64,000 nucleotides of DNA from Symsagittifera roscoffensis (lineage: Eukaryota; Xenacoelomorpha; Acoela; Convolutidae). The first letter of the stretch is position 1. Every line of letters begins with the position of its first letter. Location: positions 97,023,705 through 97,087,704 of the forward strand of contig NC_087062.1 of assembly GCF_963678635.1 (NCBI RefSeq), given 5' to 3'. Position numbers and translations under genes: made by a program. The notes beneath the pieces are model-generated. The model was given only the letters and a program-made list of their open reading frames with translations. It searched no databases and had not been told where the DNA came from. Below are positions 42,354 to 54,281 of this stretch, piece after piece.

Positions 42354-43517
42354 TCAATGTTCCATTTCCTCCTCCTGTGATACTGACTCTGCACTCTCAG
42401 TTTCTGTATCCTGCAACACGTCGTTAGCTATCCTGACGCTGTTGGAAGCCGTCCTCCAACACTTCTGCTCTTCTACCCTTTGTTTGCAACAAGGTAGGGG
42501 ATCCACGTTAGATTCTCTGTTCCTGCAGAAGCTGTTGTGGAGACACAACGTCACATTTCTCTCCAAATCTTCCTTCAACATCTCTGTCTTCTCCTTTCCA
42601 CTACGTTCGATTGTCCTGGAAATTCTTTTCACAGCGGTGGTCACTGCATTCCGATGAGTCACGAGAGCTCGCTTGAAAGCTCTTGCTCCAATGTCCAGTT
42701 GATAATCACTGTACACTCTGCCGTGCTTCGACATATGCTTCTTAGCATATTCGCACAACCATGCAGTCATGTTAGCTCTGAACCATGGCATCAACCGTTT
42801 TCTTGCCCATATCTTCTTCACTTCCATCGGAATGTTTAGAATTTTGCACATTGTCTCAAAAAGATATAAATCTTTTAGACAATCTAATTTCCGCAACTGT
42901 TCTCTCGTTGGCGCTTCCTGTCTATTGTTCACTCTTACGTGAGCTTCCAGCTATCGTATCGCCATCATAACTCCCACTATTACTATTGTTATGGGCTGTG
43001 ATGAGTCTGGTAAACCCATGGAGAGCAGCTCTCCAGAGTCCCAGATCAACATCAGATTACTACGCTTGGGATACCACCAGGTCTGCAGCAAGCAGTGGCA
43101 GGGAAACTCGTCATGTGTCAACATGATGCTCCTCCAATTACGTCTTCCCGAAGCTTCCAGTAATAGTTCCACTTCCATCATCACTCGGTGGACTTCATCA
43201 TTCTCATCTACTGTATTGTAATCTGTGACAGTTGATCCTCTCTGTTTCTGTCTCTCAAAGTCACTGAAGTTCCCGCTCACGTATCCCATGAACTTCTTTC
43301 CTAGTATTGATTCCAACTCTTCCTTGGTTCTCTCTGGAACTGCTGAGAACATCTTACATAGCATTTCGTAAGATTTCTCGGACATTCTCGCCAATCTCAC
43401 ACACTTCGGCACTGAGAAGGCTTGATCCACGATCGTTCTCGTACTCTTTACATCCACGGCTACGAAATGTACCGGGTATCTGCTCTTGCACATTGGAGCC
43501 AATGTAGAACCCACCAA
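42354..43517 (-). pseudogene. Element A ORF3 C-terminal region, Cys/His-rich
   Basis: Frames 43517-42951 and 42932-42354. Conserved with C (29715-31224): FSVPKCVRLARMSE, FPCHCLLQTWWYPKRSN, HRNAVTTAVKR, then LCLHNSFCRNRE and LPCCKQR, a Cys-rich tail that may bind metal. About 140 codons present in C upstream of 43517 are missing here. Confidence 0.75.
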
Positions 43518-43648
43518 ATATCGTGCAAGAATAAGGCTTTCGTTCGCTCATCGCCTTCCCTCAACATTTTAACACAAGTGTTTAATGCAGGTACTGAAAT
43601 CTGCTCTATCATGAATCGAATGAAACAGAGAGCGTCTCTCCGCTTCGC

Positions 43649-46120
43649 TTACGCTACTGCTGCTCCCTCTTGGACTATCAGATCCCTCAGGTTCGTCATA
43701 AAGGAAACCTTCTCTTCTTTTGACCTCTTCCTTTCTTCTGAATCATACTCTTCGCGAGTTAGTCCCATCATGCACCAGGCAAACCTCTGTTGTAACTCTG
43801 TTCTTACGTAAGGTACTGCCACGAGAGCGTGTATTCTTGGCGTAGTACTCATCTCTTCTTCGAAGTACCTTAATATCAATGCTTTCCATGGAAGGCTCAC
43901 CAACTGCTCCATCGTTTCTGTCTGTATCTCAGACGATGCTAAAGTCCCGTACGCTTTCTGCTTGAGGGTGGTGCCTTGCAACATTGTCTCCAGATAACCC
44001 TCCATGGCACTCTCGTCTTCCAGAGCCATCACGTACCCTCTAGCCGAGTTTCGGTACTCCAACATTTCCATGTATCCACCGGCGGGTTCATCTATCGACA
44101 CAGCCTCCGATACTGTCAGTCGGTTGTATTCTACTGGTACTAGTTGTCCTGCGACATTTCCCTTTCCGTGATTCATGGGAGATGGCTTAAAGTCTTTCAT
44201 TGTGCTCTCTCCACATTGGCTGAGTATTTCCATTTCTAAGGTTGCTCCAGTCAGAGTGCGGTCACTCCTTTTGGATTTATAAACTGTTGACTTTATTCCC
44301 GCCATGAGAATGGGTGGCACCATCGCTATATCAGTCATCATTTTATCTGTGCCAGGCAATTGATAATCACCTTGTCCCAAATCCATGACCTCTTCGACTC
44401 GTTTCCTTTTCGCTGAATTAACAGCTTTCATCGATATCTCCGAATCCACCTTCGTCTTTCCGACTCTTCTCGGTATCACTCTGCTGCCTAACTTCATTTT
44501 CATCGCATTGATCTTATCAATCACCAATTTTGATCGTATCGTTCCTCTCCTGGTTCTTGACAGATACACCACCTCTCCTTTATCGTCCTGCGGTGTCATC
44601 TTGATGGGAGAAATCGCTTCACTTTCATCAGTGGCCGAGTCGATCAAAAACTCACTCAGTCTCCCTTCACACTCATCAAGCTTGTCAAGGACTTCCCTCA
44701 TCAAGGGTTGGTTGAGACCCGTTTTCAGAATGGACTGGGTCCCATAGCTCTGAACCACTGTCCAGACTTCTTCCATGAACGCCACTCTGTCCAATCTGCA
44801 TCCCGCCCTACTTTCATGGTCTCGGTGATGTACTTCCCATTCTTCTTCGGGCAACGTTCCCAAGAAAGGTACTCTGGCTGAGCCCTCTATTCTTCTTCTT
44901 CTAGGCGATTCCATGAGGATTCTTTGGTCGTTATTCCTTGGATTGCCAGGAGAGCTGCTCTCCGGCAAATTCCGTTTCATTTCCATAAAGGCTGACGGAG
45001 GCTCCAGTATCGAGATGCCTTCATCCGCTGGCTCAGTCGTCTCCAACGTATCTGCGTTGTTCTCAAGATCACTGAAGATATTGAAATCCAGGCTGGATGC
45101 TCCTCCTGTCGATGCCCTGTCGTCTTCCCCACCAGCTTGACTTGCATCTTGTTGCATGGGTTCTTCGGTCTGACGGCTTCCTTCCTGTCCGCCATCTCCT
45201 TCTGTTATATCCTTCTTTGAGCTCGAGGGTCCTTGCTTATCATTGTCGGTTCCTTTTGGAAACTTCGGTATTATCAATATACCGGCCGATTTATCTTCCT
45301 CTTCTCCATGGACCACTTTGATTTCCTCGCAGCCGAAGGGTGCTAGGAAGGTTCTCGCCTGCAGTGTTCCTCCCACTTTCAACTCGGGTTTCACACTAGT
45401 CAGGATCAAGGAGGCTTCAGGCAGTTCGGTCCTGCCTCTCATCTTCATCGGAGCTAAGCCTAATCCCGTCCATTCTTCGTCAAATCTTCCAGGCTTGGGA
45501 GTCGCGGCGTTGCATTTTCGCAATCTCCTCGCTTGATCCGTATATGCAAATCGTGTGTATTGTAACACGGCGGCATTTCTCCCTACAAAGTATGGATCCA
45601 TCGTTCCCATGAAATTCCCTACTCTCCTTTCATTGGTTTCGAATGCTCTCAACCTGGGAGTTTGTACCACGGAGATTGCTCCGAGTAACATCCTTCTTAT
45701 CAGAGGGAATTCAGGGATTGCCTCCGGCAGCTTCTCGTAATCACCCCAGTCCTTCGTCTCTTCTCTCATTTTATGATATGCTGCAGTGAGACGAGGCACT
45801 CTGGTTATTTCACCATTCGTTTTATCATAGGGTCTCAGATTCCAAAGCTTCGGAAACACTTCGATGTGTCCTCTTTCTACTTCTCCCATGCGATCACGGA
45901 AGTGATCGTCAAAATTGATGACCGTCATCTCTGGCTCCGATATTTTTGTAAATAACAGATCTTCACTCATGAGCTCCCGCATTGTGTGCTGCTCACACCA
46001 GTTCAGTGTACTACCGTCCACTGCTGATATGAGGTTGAGGTGCAGCACCGACCTCCTATATGACTCCACCTTAACGTCAGGGAACGCAAACGTGACTGTT
46101 GGTCCATAGATCACTGTCAC
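43649..46120 (-). pseudogene. Element A ORF3, 823-codon conserved segment of unknown function
   Basis: An open frame from 46120 to a TAA at 43649. It matches residues 1440-1894 of element B's ORF3 plus its continuation at 1491-2543. Visible features: PKLWNLRPYDKTNGEI, NAAVLQYTRFAYTDQARRLRK, an acidic low-complexity middle and a basic patch (NSAKRKRVEEV). Sequence homologous to B continues past the TAA for about 50 codons, so the stop is internal. Confidence 0.72.
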
Positions 46121-46159
46121 AAACTCCGTGACTCCTCTGATCAGCGCTAAGGGATTGGT

Positions 46160-48548
46160 TCACATAGCCAAGCGCAGATCGGTCAACAGGGGCATGCCTC
46201 CAACATGTCGTCTAACATCTTCCTCTCTCTCAATAGTCTCGTCTTCTCCCGTTCCAAAGCGATTTTGTTGTAAGAGATATTGGATAAGAGTGTGTCTCAG
46301 GTCTCTTATCTTATTCCACGAGTCCGTGGATTTCTTCATGTCTAAGTTCCTCACTCTCTCTCTCATCTGCTCTGGACAACGTGTCAATTTCATTAGTCCT
46401 CCCAAGTTTCCGTGGGTAATCGCAATCAATGTCAGAAGTCCATCTAACCGCAGGTTCTGGATTCCTTCGGTGAGCAGCATCGCCGGTCCTTTCGCAAAAC
46501 TCTCTGCTCCAAATGTGACGAACAAGGCTATTAGTTCCACTATTGACACTTCCACTACTACTTGGAGGAATTCTTTTATCAAGTAATGCGATACTTTCGG
46601 GTAGACTTTTGCCAAGAAGGACGCGGTCCATCCGGCTCCCAACCCTTCCAGCATGCTGTCTGTCCGTTCAAAGCCCTCATGTCCCTTCACTTCCTGGGTC
46701 CAGAAGGTTTCCAGAGTAATCAGACACATTCTGTTCACAAATTCAGCGGTCTTTTCTCCGGCAATTTCCGCCAGGTTCACCTCCTTCAACAAGTAGGCAT
46801 GGATCTTTGTGATCATCACAGGGCCTTGCTCAAAAGCACCTGCACCCAATGCCGCCACTCTAGGATTCAGGTGTAGCCACTGGTTGGCTTCCAGCTTGGT
46901 TCTCAAAACCATCGCCTCCAAATGAGCTCTCGTCTCTAGTGAATTTTTCCTTCTCGTGTTTTCACCTGTCACTTCCATTGCTCGGAACCATAATTCGTTG
47001 GACATCGACGCGATCACTCGATGGTCGTCGTCTATTCCCGGTTTCAGTTTGAGCTGTTGACTGAAATTGGACAGTTCCAACCCCAGCACCTCGTCCAACA
47101 CTAACATGTGTAGCGCATGGTCCTTGAATCCTCTCATCGCGTTTGAGATATCTGACCACACTGCAGGTAGTTCAGCCTTGAGTGGCCTCAGGTTCTCCAT
47201 CTCTATCATGCGATTCGGGGCTGATATGATCACATCATATTTTCTTTCCGAAAGCAAAGTCACAATCGCATACACAAATTTCAGTCCATCCGGGAGATGT
47301 GCATACCCGGAGACAACGCGAATACTATTCTCGGTGTCACTTTGGTGAACGACCCCTCCTTCGTCGCATCCACCACTTCACCCATCGACTCAAAGATATC
47401 TTTTATCGCTGGCCACAGAGCATTCTCTGCCGTTGTAGGATCTCTGAGTCTGCTCAGAAAACCTCTACTGTGTAGATGGTCATTGATGCCAGCGAACACG
47501 ATCGTAATTGGGTTCATGTCCGTCTGCCTTTGTACCCCTATAGCCAAAGATATCGATTGCAGTAGGTCCAGGTCGACCACTGCCAACATTATGACGTCCG
47601 GCTATAACAGAGACTTGGAGGTGTACACGAACTCTGATTTCGCTACTATCATAATCTTGGCCTTCCTCATTTCTGCTTTGTCATAGGCGGCGAAGATGGT
47701 CTCATCTTTTTTTATCGCTTTCAATCCGCCGTATCTTTGGACATCACCATCTTGATTCACTAGTTTTGGGTATATTCTCTCCTTCACATGACCAGGGGGT
47801 GAGCTTACTTGCCTGAACATCTTCACATGTTGTCCGATCGGCGCCCTTGTCACTAGAAATCTTCCAGGTCTCTCTTCTCGATTCCCTTCATCGTGATGCA
47901 ATCTCACGTCTTGCAATGGTCTCGCGTTCACTGGTCCCATTGTGTTGTTAGAGGGCAGTCCCTCTAGGTCAGCAAATCTCAAGGCGTCGTGGAGCTGAAT
48001 TTCACGCTAGCGGCTATCAACCAGTCTACGCCGGTTATCGAGTACAATCTGCTGACGGATAGCGTCGCTCCATTCAGCATCATCCTTGCATCTTCGATGA
48101 AGCTTACCCTCTGGAGATCCAGCTTCATTAGTTCATCTTTGTATACATGCCAGGGAGACGGTATGGGTCTCGACCACATCAACGAGCCTCTGCCCGGGCG
48201 TCTCTCCTCTCGACTGGTACTTGTCGTCTCCGATCTCGTGTCCGATCTAGACGTGCCGGCTGTCTCTTCGATTGGGTTGACATGTCCTATTCTTCTCCTA
48301 GGATGGATGGTCCTCCTCATCGGCGCTTCTCCAAATCGATCCTGTACGTCTGTCCTTTGACCTGGTTTGCTGGAGCTCTGTTGTCTGTAGTTCGTGACGG
48401 CCGGAACCGTCCCCAAGCGTATTTCCAGGCTAGGAGGCACAAAGGTAGTAATCACCGCGTCACTCGCTGTTCCTTCTTCCTTCAGCACTCCTGTGTCAAA
48501 GAGTACCGCCTCTAATTCGTCCAACCGCTCTTGGAAGATTCGATTCAA
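46160..48548 (-). pseudogene. Element A ORF3 middle: second SGNH-like domain
   Basis: Frames are 48548-47979, 47982-47602, 47589-47281 and 47275-46160. Collinear with residues 600-1450 of element B ORF3. The weak SGNH order is visible: IMIVAKSEF, VFAGINDHLHSRG (a GxND-type block III near 47495), and DDDHRV (about 47025). A stop (TAG) at about 47600 stands where B has Trp. Following segments (LWFRAMEV, YLALVLL-like, GGMPLLTDLRLAM) are conserved in B. Confidence 0.75.
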
Positions 48549-50681
48549 CTAAGCTTGTACTTCGATACTGTCGAAGTGGATGCCGTCCGTGGTCAGTCTG
48601 GCCTGATCCATAGCTCTCAACTCATGTTCGATGTCCATGAGGATCATTCTTCCGGCGTTCCGACTTGCGAGGTTCCTCAAGATGTTATTCCACCTGACGA
48701 CTCCCTCGTTGTGCCTTCTTCCTGCTGCTGTCAAGCTTCTCGTGTTCATTGGCTCAGTGCAAACGGTCAGTACCGCGCAAATTGAATTTCTGCCAGAGGG
48801 TAGTAAACAAACACACCATCATTGACTCCCATAGTGCTTCCTGCTCATTTGAACCTCTGGAGATGTCATTCGTCCCAACCAGGATCATCACATTGGGGAT
48901 CCTCCCTGGATTCATCAGTTCCACCATTCGATATAACTGGGCTATCGTCGCGCCTCCAAAGGCCATCACCGTGGTGACACACGAGGTCCTCAAATTCGAT
49001 AGTACTCTGACCAAGCTGTCTCCTAGTATCAGATGTGATGTCCCCAGTGGTGGTTGCTGCAGGTTTAATGCAGGGCTCCAAGTCGCTCGATTGAAGCAAG
49101 CTCTCGGATCTGTCTCCGGAACTCCCGTGAAATTATATTTCAATTGATTGTTCTTTTGCACGTCTATTATGCGAGACACTTTGTTCGCTGGCATCTTCTG
49201 TATTCTTCTCTCTGGGGCCTTCGAGCTCCCCATGAGTGGCGTCACGTCACTTATCCCCTGTCTGATCACGGTCTGGGAGAGTCGTACTCTGCCCGTGTCG
49301 TCGATCGTTCCATAGGGTGCAGTCACCCCGGAACCTAGCGCATTCTTGTTGGCGACCAGTCGTCCAGCTGTCTCTATCAGCTTCCTCACCGTTTGTTCCA
49401 CGACGGGGTCACCCAAGGTGTCACTAGGGTCCGGGATCGTCACTCGATTTGTCTCTGTCGGGAGCCGTGTCTCCGTTGTTTGACTCATTTCTCGAGGCGT
49501 CAAGAGCTCCATTCCTTGCAGGTATCACTTTCTCCACGGCCGTTGTCAACGCCATCTGTTCCGATCGCTCTTTGTAGTCCTGCCTCAAGCGCTCAATTTC
49601 TTGACCCTGCTTTGTGTTGCAGTCTTCGAACATTTTTCTCCACATGTCTCGATCTTCCTTCATCTTGAGCATGCTTTTGGTCATCTCGTCCAGCTCCTTC
49701 TTCGTACTTTCCAGTTCATCCTTCATCTCATCCAGATCTCCAGTTGGCGACCAGTCGTCTAGCTGTCTCTATCAGCTTCCTCACCATTTGTTCCACGACG
49801 GGGTCACCCAAGGTGTCACTAGGGTCCGGGATCGTCACTCGATTTGTCTCTGTCGGGAGCCGTGTCTCCGTTGTTTGACTCATTTCTCGAGGCGTCAAGA
49901 GCTCCATCGGGGACTGCCCACGAGGAATATTCCTTGCAGGTATCACTTTCTCCACGGCCGTTGTCAACGCCATCTGTTCCGATTGCTCTTTGTAGTCCTG
50001 CCTCAAGCGCTCAATTTCTTGACCCTGCTTTGTGTTGCAGTCTTCGAACATTTTTCTCCACATGTCTCGATCTTCCTTCATCTTGAGCATGCTTTTGGTC
50101 ATCTCGTCCAGCTCCTTCTTCGTTCTTTCCAGTTAATTCTTCATCTCATCCAGATCTTGCATGGTTTGGTTCGTCTGAACCTTCTGTCCTACTTTCGCCC
50201 TCTTTGGTGGCACAGCTGCTCTCAGTGGTGAACCAGACGAGGCAGCCTCGCTGTTCATCTCCTGATGCATTCTCGTCAGCCCAGGTTTGGGCTAGGAGGG
50301 CATAGGCATCTCACCTGGTTGGTAAGTCCTAGAACGTCCCAATCCAGGCTCATTCGCCAAGTCACTCCCTGAGAGAGCCCCGTTTCTCCACCTCATCACT
50401 CTCATGTTCGGGCGGTCTAGTACTCCCCTCTCTCCATATGCTGCCATCAACAGGACTTCCGTGGGGCGGTCCCCACGGTTGTCATGCCCCAAGATGTTGA
50501 TCAGGGCGGTCAGCAACATGACTACATCTGGGTCCTCCAGAGCGAAGTCTCGATTGATCAGCCGACGATAGATCGCATCTATCATCGGTCCTACATATGC
50601 CTCTGCCAGGTCCATCAATTCATCCAAGCTGAAATTGTCCATACTGTTCTTCAGATTTGATTTGATTCGATTCGATTCCAA
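48549..50681 (-). pseudogene. Element A ORF3, N-terminal domain to SGNH hydrolase
   Basis: Starts near 50642 (MDNFSLDELMDL; the frame is open to 50681). The N-terminal domain (IDAIYRRLINRDF to PGEMPMPS) ends at a stop at 50292. A coiled-coil segment (SMLKMKEDRDMWRKMF) is present twice because of a tandem duplication (49351-50158). The SGNH hydrolase domain has block I ILGDSL near 49020, Gly block AFGGAT, block III GTNDIS near 48860 and block V DGIH near 48575, split by a frameshift at about 48750. All catalytic residues are kept. Confidence 0.82.
49351..50158. repeat. Tandem duplication of about 0.4 kb inside element A ORF3
   Basis: 49351-49739 and 49746-50158 are nearly identical. The second copy carries 24 extra bases (around 49908-49931). 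Both encode the same coiled-coil and GDP-like linker region, so the duplication is private to this copy. Confidence 0.88.
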
Positions 50682-51040
50682 GGTTTTGACTCAAGTGAGT
50701 AATTAAATATCAATCAGGATCTAGAAAAGAAGTCACAAATATCACACTTGTCAGTTTCACCTTAACATATATCGTTAAAATTTGCTTAAAAACAGTTTAG
50801 ATAAAAAGATATTTATCCTAAAATTCATTAAAATCAATCGGTCTCTAAAATTTTGGAATTCGACCTAAGATTGGACAGTCCAAACTTTGGATCTATTCCT
50901 AAGATCGTCATTCAGTTGTTCATGGTCACTAACCACTTCTTGCCCAAGAGCTTAATAACATAACACATAACATAACATAGCACACATATCACACATTACA
51001 TACAACTTAGTCTTTAGCCTAACACCCTCTCGCACGTCAC
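50682..51040 (-). other. Element A pol-ORF3 intergenic region with candidate 3' splice site
   Basis: Non-coding. Minus-strand TTCTTTTCTAG at 50721-50731 followed by ATCCTGATTGA, like element C's site at 27207-27226. A TTGGAC-A-GTCCAA palindrome is at 50871-50883. Confidence 0.55.
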
Positions 51041-52885
51041 TCAGCCTATACTTAAGTAATATTTCTTATGTAAACATACTTGTATATTAGTATCAGAGAA
51101 TATCACGTGTACAAGCGCGTACAATTCCCGAGGATGCAGTCGTCCTCTGTTTGGATCGTACACTGGAAGCGAGAGCTCCTTCACGTCCATTTCCACGAGG
51201 AAGTCCCTCAGCCTCGACAAGGACAAAACTAGGTTCTCTGGGTCCACGTGCTGCTTCTCCGTCGCCCTCGTTACCAAGAAGCATAGGTATTCTCCCGGTA
51301 TCTGTGACGCCGCCGGAGGTAAGGCCGCTACGCCCCCTATCCCTGGTCTTTGCTTCCAAAGGAATTCCACGTATTCTCTCTTAAAATCTGCCGCTAACGC
51401 TGTCCTAAAACTCATGTCTGCTGTGATTGCTATCGCACATGTTCTATTTGTGAGTATGAAATCACTGTCTGTTAGTATTATGTTACTTGAATATTCATTT
51501 GGTAAGTTAAAATATGACTCAACTACCCTGCCTATGTCAGGCTTCTTAGGTTCTTCGACTGTTTCTGCTTCTAAGTCTCCTGTTTCTCTTGCTATTCTTA
51601 ATTTTTTTATTATCAAGTTTTCAATGTGGGTAAGTCCTACCCCCACTCCCCGGACAAAAATATCCATCGACGTCCCCGTCGATCGCATACCGGGTATCAA
51701 GTCGAGGTTAGAAGCTGGAATGAGTAGTCGTCCTTCCTGGGCAGCCCAGGAAGGATCATCTCGTTCGGTCTTGATGTACTTCATGCTTTCACGATCTACG
51801 TCTTGAATCGTGACGCTGGTCTCCTCAGGGTCCGAGGTCGTTTCGTTCAGCCACTCTAAGACACACAGGTTCGTCAAGTCTTGTTCATATGACCGCTGTT
51901 GCTCGTCGTCGAATTCTACCTCGGGTTTCGACCGGTCGTCGACCCACTCATCGTCGTGATCATCGACTATGTCAATGTCTTGTGACACAGTCATTTCTTC
52001 TAGACTCACTACTTCCTCCACTATCTTCTTCATATCTATCCTATCCACTACAAAGTCGTCACTGTAAGGATTGTATTTCCTTCTTGGTCTTCTCCCGTCC
52101 TTCTGACGAGTCTGTATCGTGAACGGAAGATATGGTTCCAAGTTCTTGGGAACCTCTATCTTTTCGGGATCCTGCCAATCTTCCTCTGCGTAGGGTAAGG
52201 TTTCATCGTCCGCTTCGATCTCCTCGTTTGGATCCAGGTCCAGCGGTGTATCCGTTCCTTCCTCCACGACTTCGTTTCCATCGTTCTTCTCCCCGGTGCC
52301 CTTCTCGTTGACCTCACAAGCAGGATCCATCATTAGATAATCCCCTTCTTCCATTTCTGCAGGTATACACCAGTCTTCTGTCGATGGATTGTGTGGCTTG
52401 ATGTTCTCGTAGTGGGCGGCTCGGCCAGTACTCAGTCTATAAAAGCGTCCCTCCTGGTGCACCTCTGTAATCATAAAGGGTCCCCTCCACTTTTTTAGGA
52501 GCTTTTTCGTCCCTTTCGGTGGTATAACGTTCTGAAATACCCATAGGTAGTCTCCCATCGAGTAAGCTTTTGCACCAGCTGCTTTCTTGTCGAATCTTTT
52601 CCTCTGCCTTGCCTGTGCTTGCTGAGTATTTCGACTACACACATCGTTCAACTCCTGTTGGCGTCTCATCACATCCCTCATGTAGACCTGTGGAGACGTT
52701 TTCTTTCCCTCATACTCTGGGTAGAAGAAGGTTAAGTGTAAAGACTTCTCGTGTCCAGTTAGCATCATGTGTCGACTGACTCCGGTGGTGGAGTGTTGCG
52801 TGCTGTTATATGCTCCCATCACGGTCATGTACCTGGAACAATATACTCTCAGCATCGACACTAACGTACTATTCTGTCTTTCCAC
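51041..52885 (-). CDS. Element A integrase C-terminus, acidic spacer and macro-like domain, 614 aa
   Basis: Begins in the integrase core at the catalytic-Glu motif (MERQNSTLVSML, Val to Met at its start). It lacks about 10 residues after YCSRYM, then has KKWRGPFMITEVHQ (GPY/F-like). An acidic spacer of about 200 residues follows, with KYNPYSDDFVVDRID. The macro-like domain occupies the last ~170 residues: LTDSDFILTNRTCAIAITAD, AADFKREY, GEYLCFLVTRA, LRDFLVEMDVKELSLPVYDP, VHVIFSDTNIQVCLH. It is the only copy in which spacer and macro-like domain are in one frame with the integrase end, showing they belong to pol. Confidence 0.83.
   Translation of the reverse strand: MERQNSTLVSMLRVYCSRYMTVMGAYNSTQHSTTGVSRHMMLTGHEKSLHLTFFYPEYEGKKTSPQVYMRDVMRRQQELNDVCSRNTQQAQARQRKRFDKKAAGAKAYSMGDYLWVFQNVIPPKGTKKLLKKWRGPFMITEVHQEGRFYRLSTGRAAHYENIKPHNPSTEDWCIPAEMEEGDYLMMDPACEVNEKGTGEKNDGNEVVEEGTDTPLDLDPNEEIEADDETLPYAEEDWQDPEKIEVPKNLEPYLPFTIQTRQKDGRRPRRKYNPYSDDFVVDRIDMKKIVEEVVSLEEMTVSQDIDIVDDHDDEWVDDRSKPEVEFDDEQQRSYEQDLTNLCVLEWLNETTSDPEETSVTIQDVDRESMKYIKTERDDPSWAAQEGRLLIPASNLDLIPGMRSTGTSMDIFVRGVGVGLTHIENLIIKKLRIARETGDLEAETVEEPKKPDIGRVVESYFNLPNEYSSNIILTDSDFILTNRTCAIAITADMSFRTALAADFKREYVEFLWKQRPGIGGVAALPPAASQIPGEYLCFLVTRATEKQHVDPENLVLSLSRLRDFLVEMDVKELSLPVYDPNRGRLHPRELYALVHVIFSDTNIQVCLHKKYYLSIG
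51636..51683 (-). promoter_or_regulatory. Invariant hairpin plus G-rich block in pol (element A copy)
   Basis: Minus strand ATCGACG-GGGA-CGTCGAT (51683-51666), then TTTTTGTCCGGGGAGTGGGG and GTAGGACTTACCC. The exact 11-mer is at 51646-51656. Confidence 0.65.
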
Positions 52886-53851
52886 TAAGCCATTCGTCTG
52901 AGGGTGTTATGTCGTGGAGTGAGCCTGAGCGACCTGTGAGGGTCTCATAAGCTCCTTCGTGAGCTCTCCTACAAAAGCTGTTCCATTATCCGATTGAAAC
53001 GTCATCGGACAACCATGTCTTGCTATCCACGTATTGATCAGGTGGTCGCATGTCTCTTCAGCCGAGGCAGTTATGCAGGGCACTGTCTGTCATGCATATC
53101 TTCTGGTGATCTATCTGCACCACCTCATTGAATTCAGACGACTCGATCGATTGTAAAGGAAATCGCAACTTCCATGGATCCTTGACCTGTTGGCATGACA
53201 GACATGCTGTTACCCACTTCTCGCATGCCTTTTTCATTCCAGGCCACTCAAAGCGCTTCAGGATCCTCTGATATACTTTGTCGATCCCCTGATGGCCCAT
53301 CTGATCATGTGACCTGAATAGTAGTTCTGTCTGATAGAGTTGCGCAACACTATCGCGTTATACTTGTAAAGGACTTTGTCCTCATCTCTTCTCTTGCAAG
53401 CCACAATCCCGTCCTTGTTCAAGTATAACCTCCCTTCCTTCTGCATGAAGTACTGTCTCAGGATGCGATACCTATCTTCCACGAGGTCCCCTTTATCCGG
53501 AGAACCATTCTCGATCCACCTTTTCAGGTTGCTTGTCATGCGATCCTTTCTCTGCGCCCTGAGAAGATCCGAGTGTCTGTATCTCGCCTTCAAGTACGGC
53601 TTCATGACCCTCATCTGACCATTCAGCTCGTTGGGCTGGTGTGTGTCTTCTTCCATCTTAGCGCACCAAATCTTCGCCAGTGGCTGTGTTTCTTGCTTGA
53701 ACGGCTGAAGATCAGTCCTGACTACCTCTTTTTGTGGCAACAGACTTATCGAACGGTTCGATACCGCTATTGTCTCCAAATCATCCGCTGCGTTGTCAAA
53801 GACTCTTTCGCTTGGTATGAGGTAGCGATCGCTGTCAGGATCCTGGTACAC
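52886..53851 (-). pseudogene. Element A integrase: linker end, zinc module and broken catalytic core
   Basis: Frames 53851-53258 and 53300-53058 hold the conserved pre-integrase segment and the zinc module (MGHQG to CLSCQQ). Just after the HQKICM segment about 60 bases are missing compared with C, which removes the first catalytic Asp (the IDHF motif). The rest of the core, including the SDNG motif, lies in 52886-53080 in a shifted frame. The integrase of this copy cannot be active. Confidence 0.82.
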
Positions 53852-54281
53852 CTCTCTGTCCTGATCCCTTGCCCGAGTTTACACTAGTAGTGTGTGGATT
53901 GCTAGTTCGGACAGTTCTGATCCCGAGCTCGAGTTCCTGTCTGATTAGGTGTCCATTCCTGAGTTTCGGGAATTGTCATCTGTTGAAGAGGTTGTGACGG
54001 AGTCTGCACGCTCCTCCAGATCATGTCTGTGCCTTCTTCACATCCATCTGAACTCCCCGGACAAAACCTTGTTCTCTAGTTCTCTAGGTCCTGTTTCTCA
54101 TCAGGAATTTTTCCGTCTATCTCAGACTCCCCGGACAATTTTTCTTGTCCCGTCTCCCCGGACAAATAGTCTTGCAGCAGATTTTGTTCTACCTTTTCAC
54201 CTTCCTTATCCTGGTCCACAAAGGTGACGGTTTTCTTTCGCTTGCTGCTCCCCTGTTCTTTCTGTCCGCAAGAAGTACTGT
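53852..54281 (-). pseudogene. Element A decayed linker between RNase H and integrase
   Basis: No intact frame. Contains three TGTCCGGGGAG copies (54053-54063, 54127-54137, 54154-54164, minus strand), matching the repeat region of element C at 23582-23760. Spacing no longer keeps a reading frame. Confidence 0.65.
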
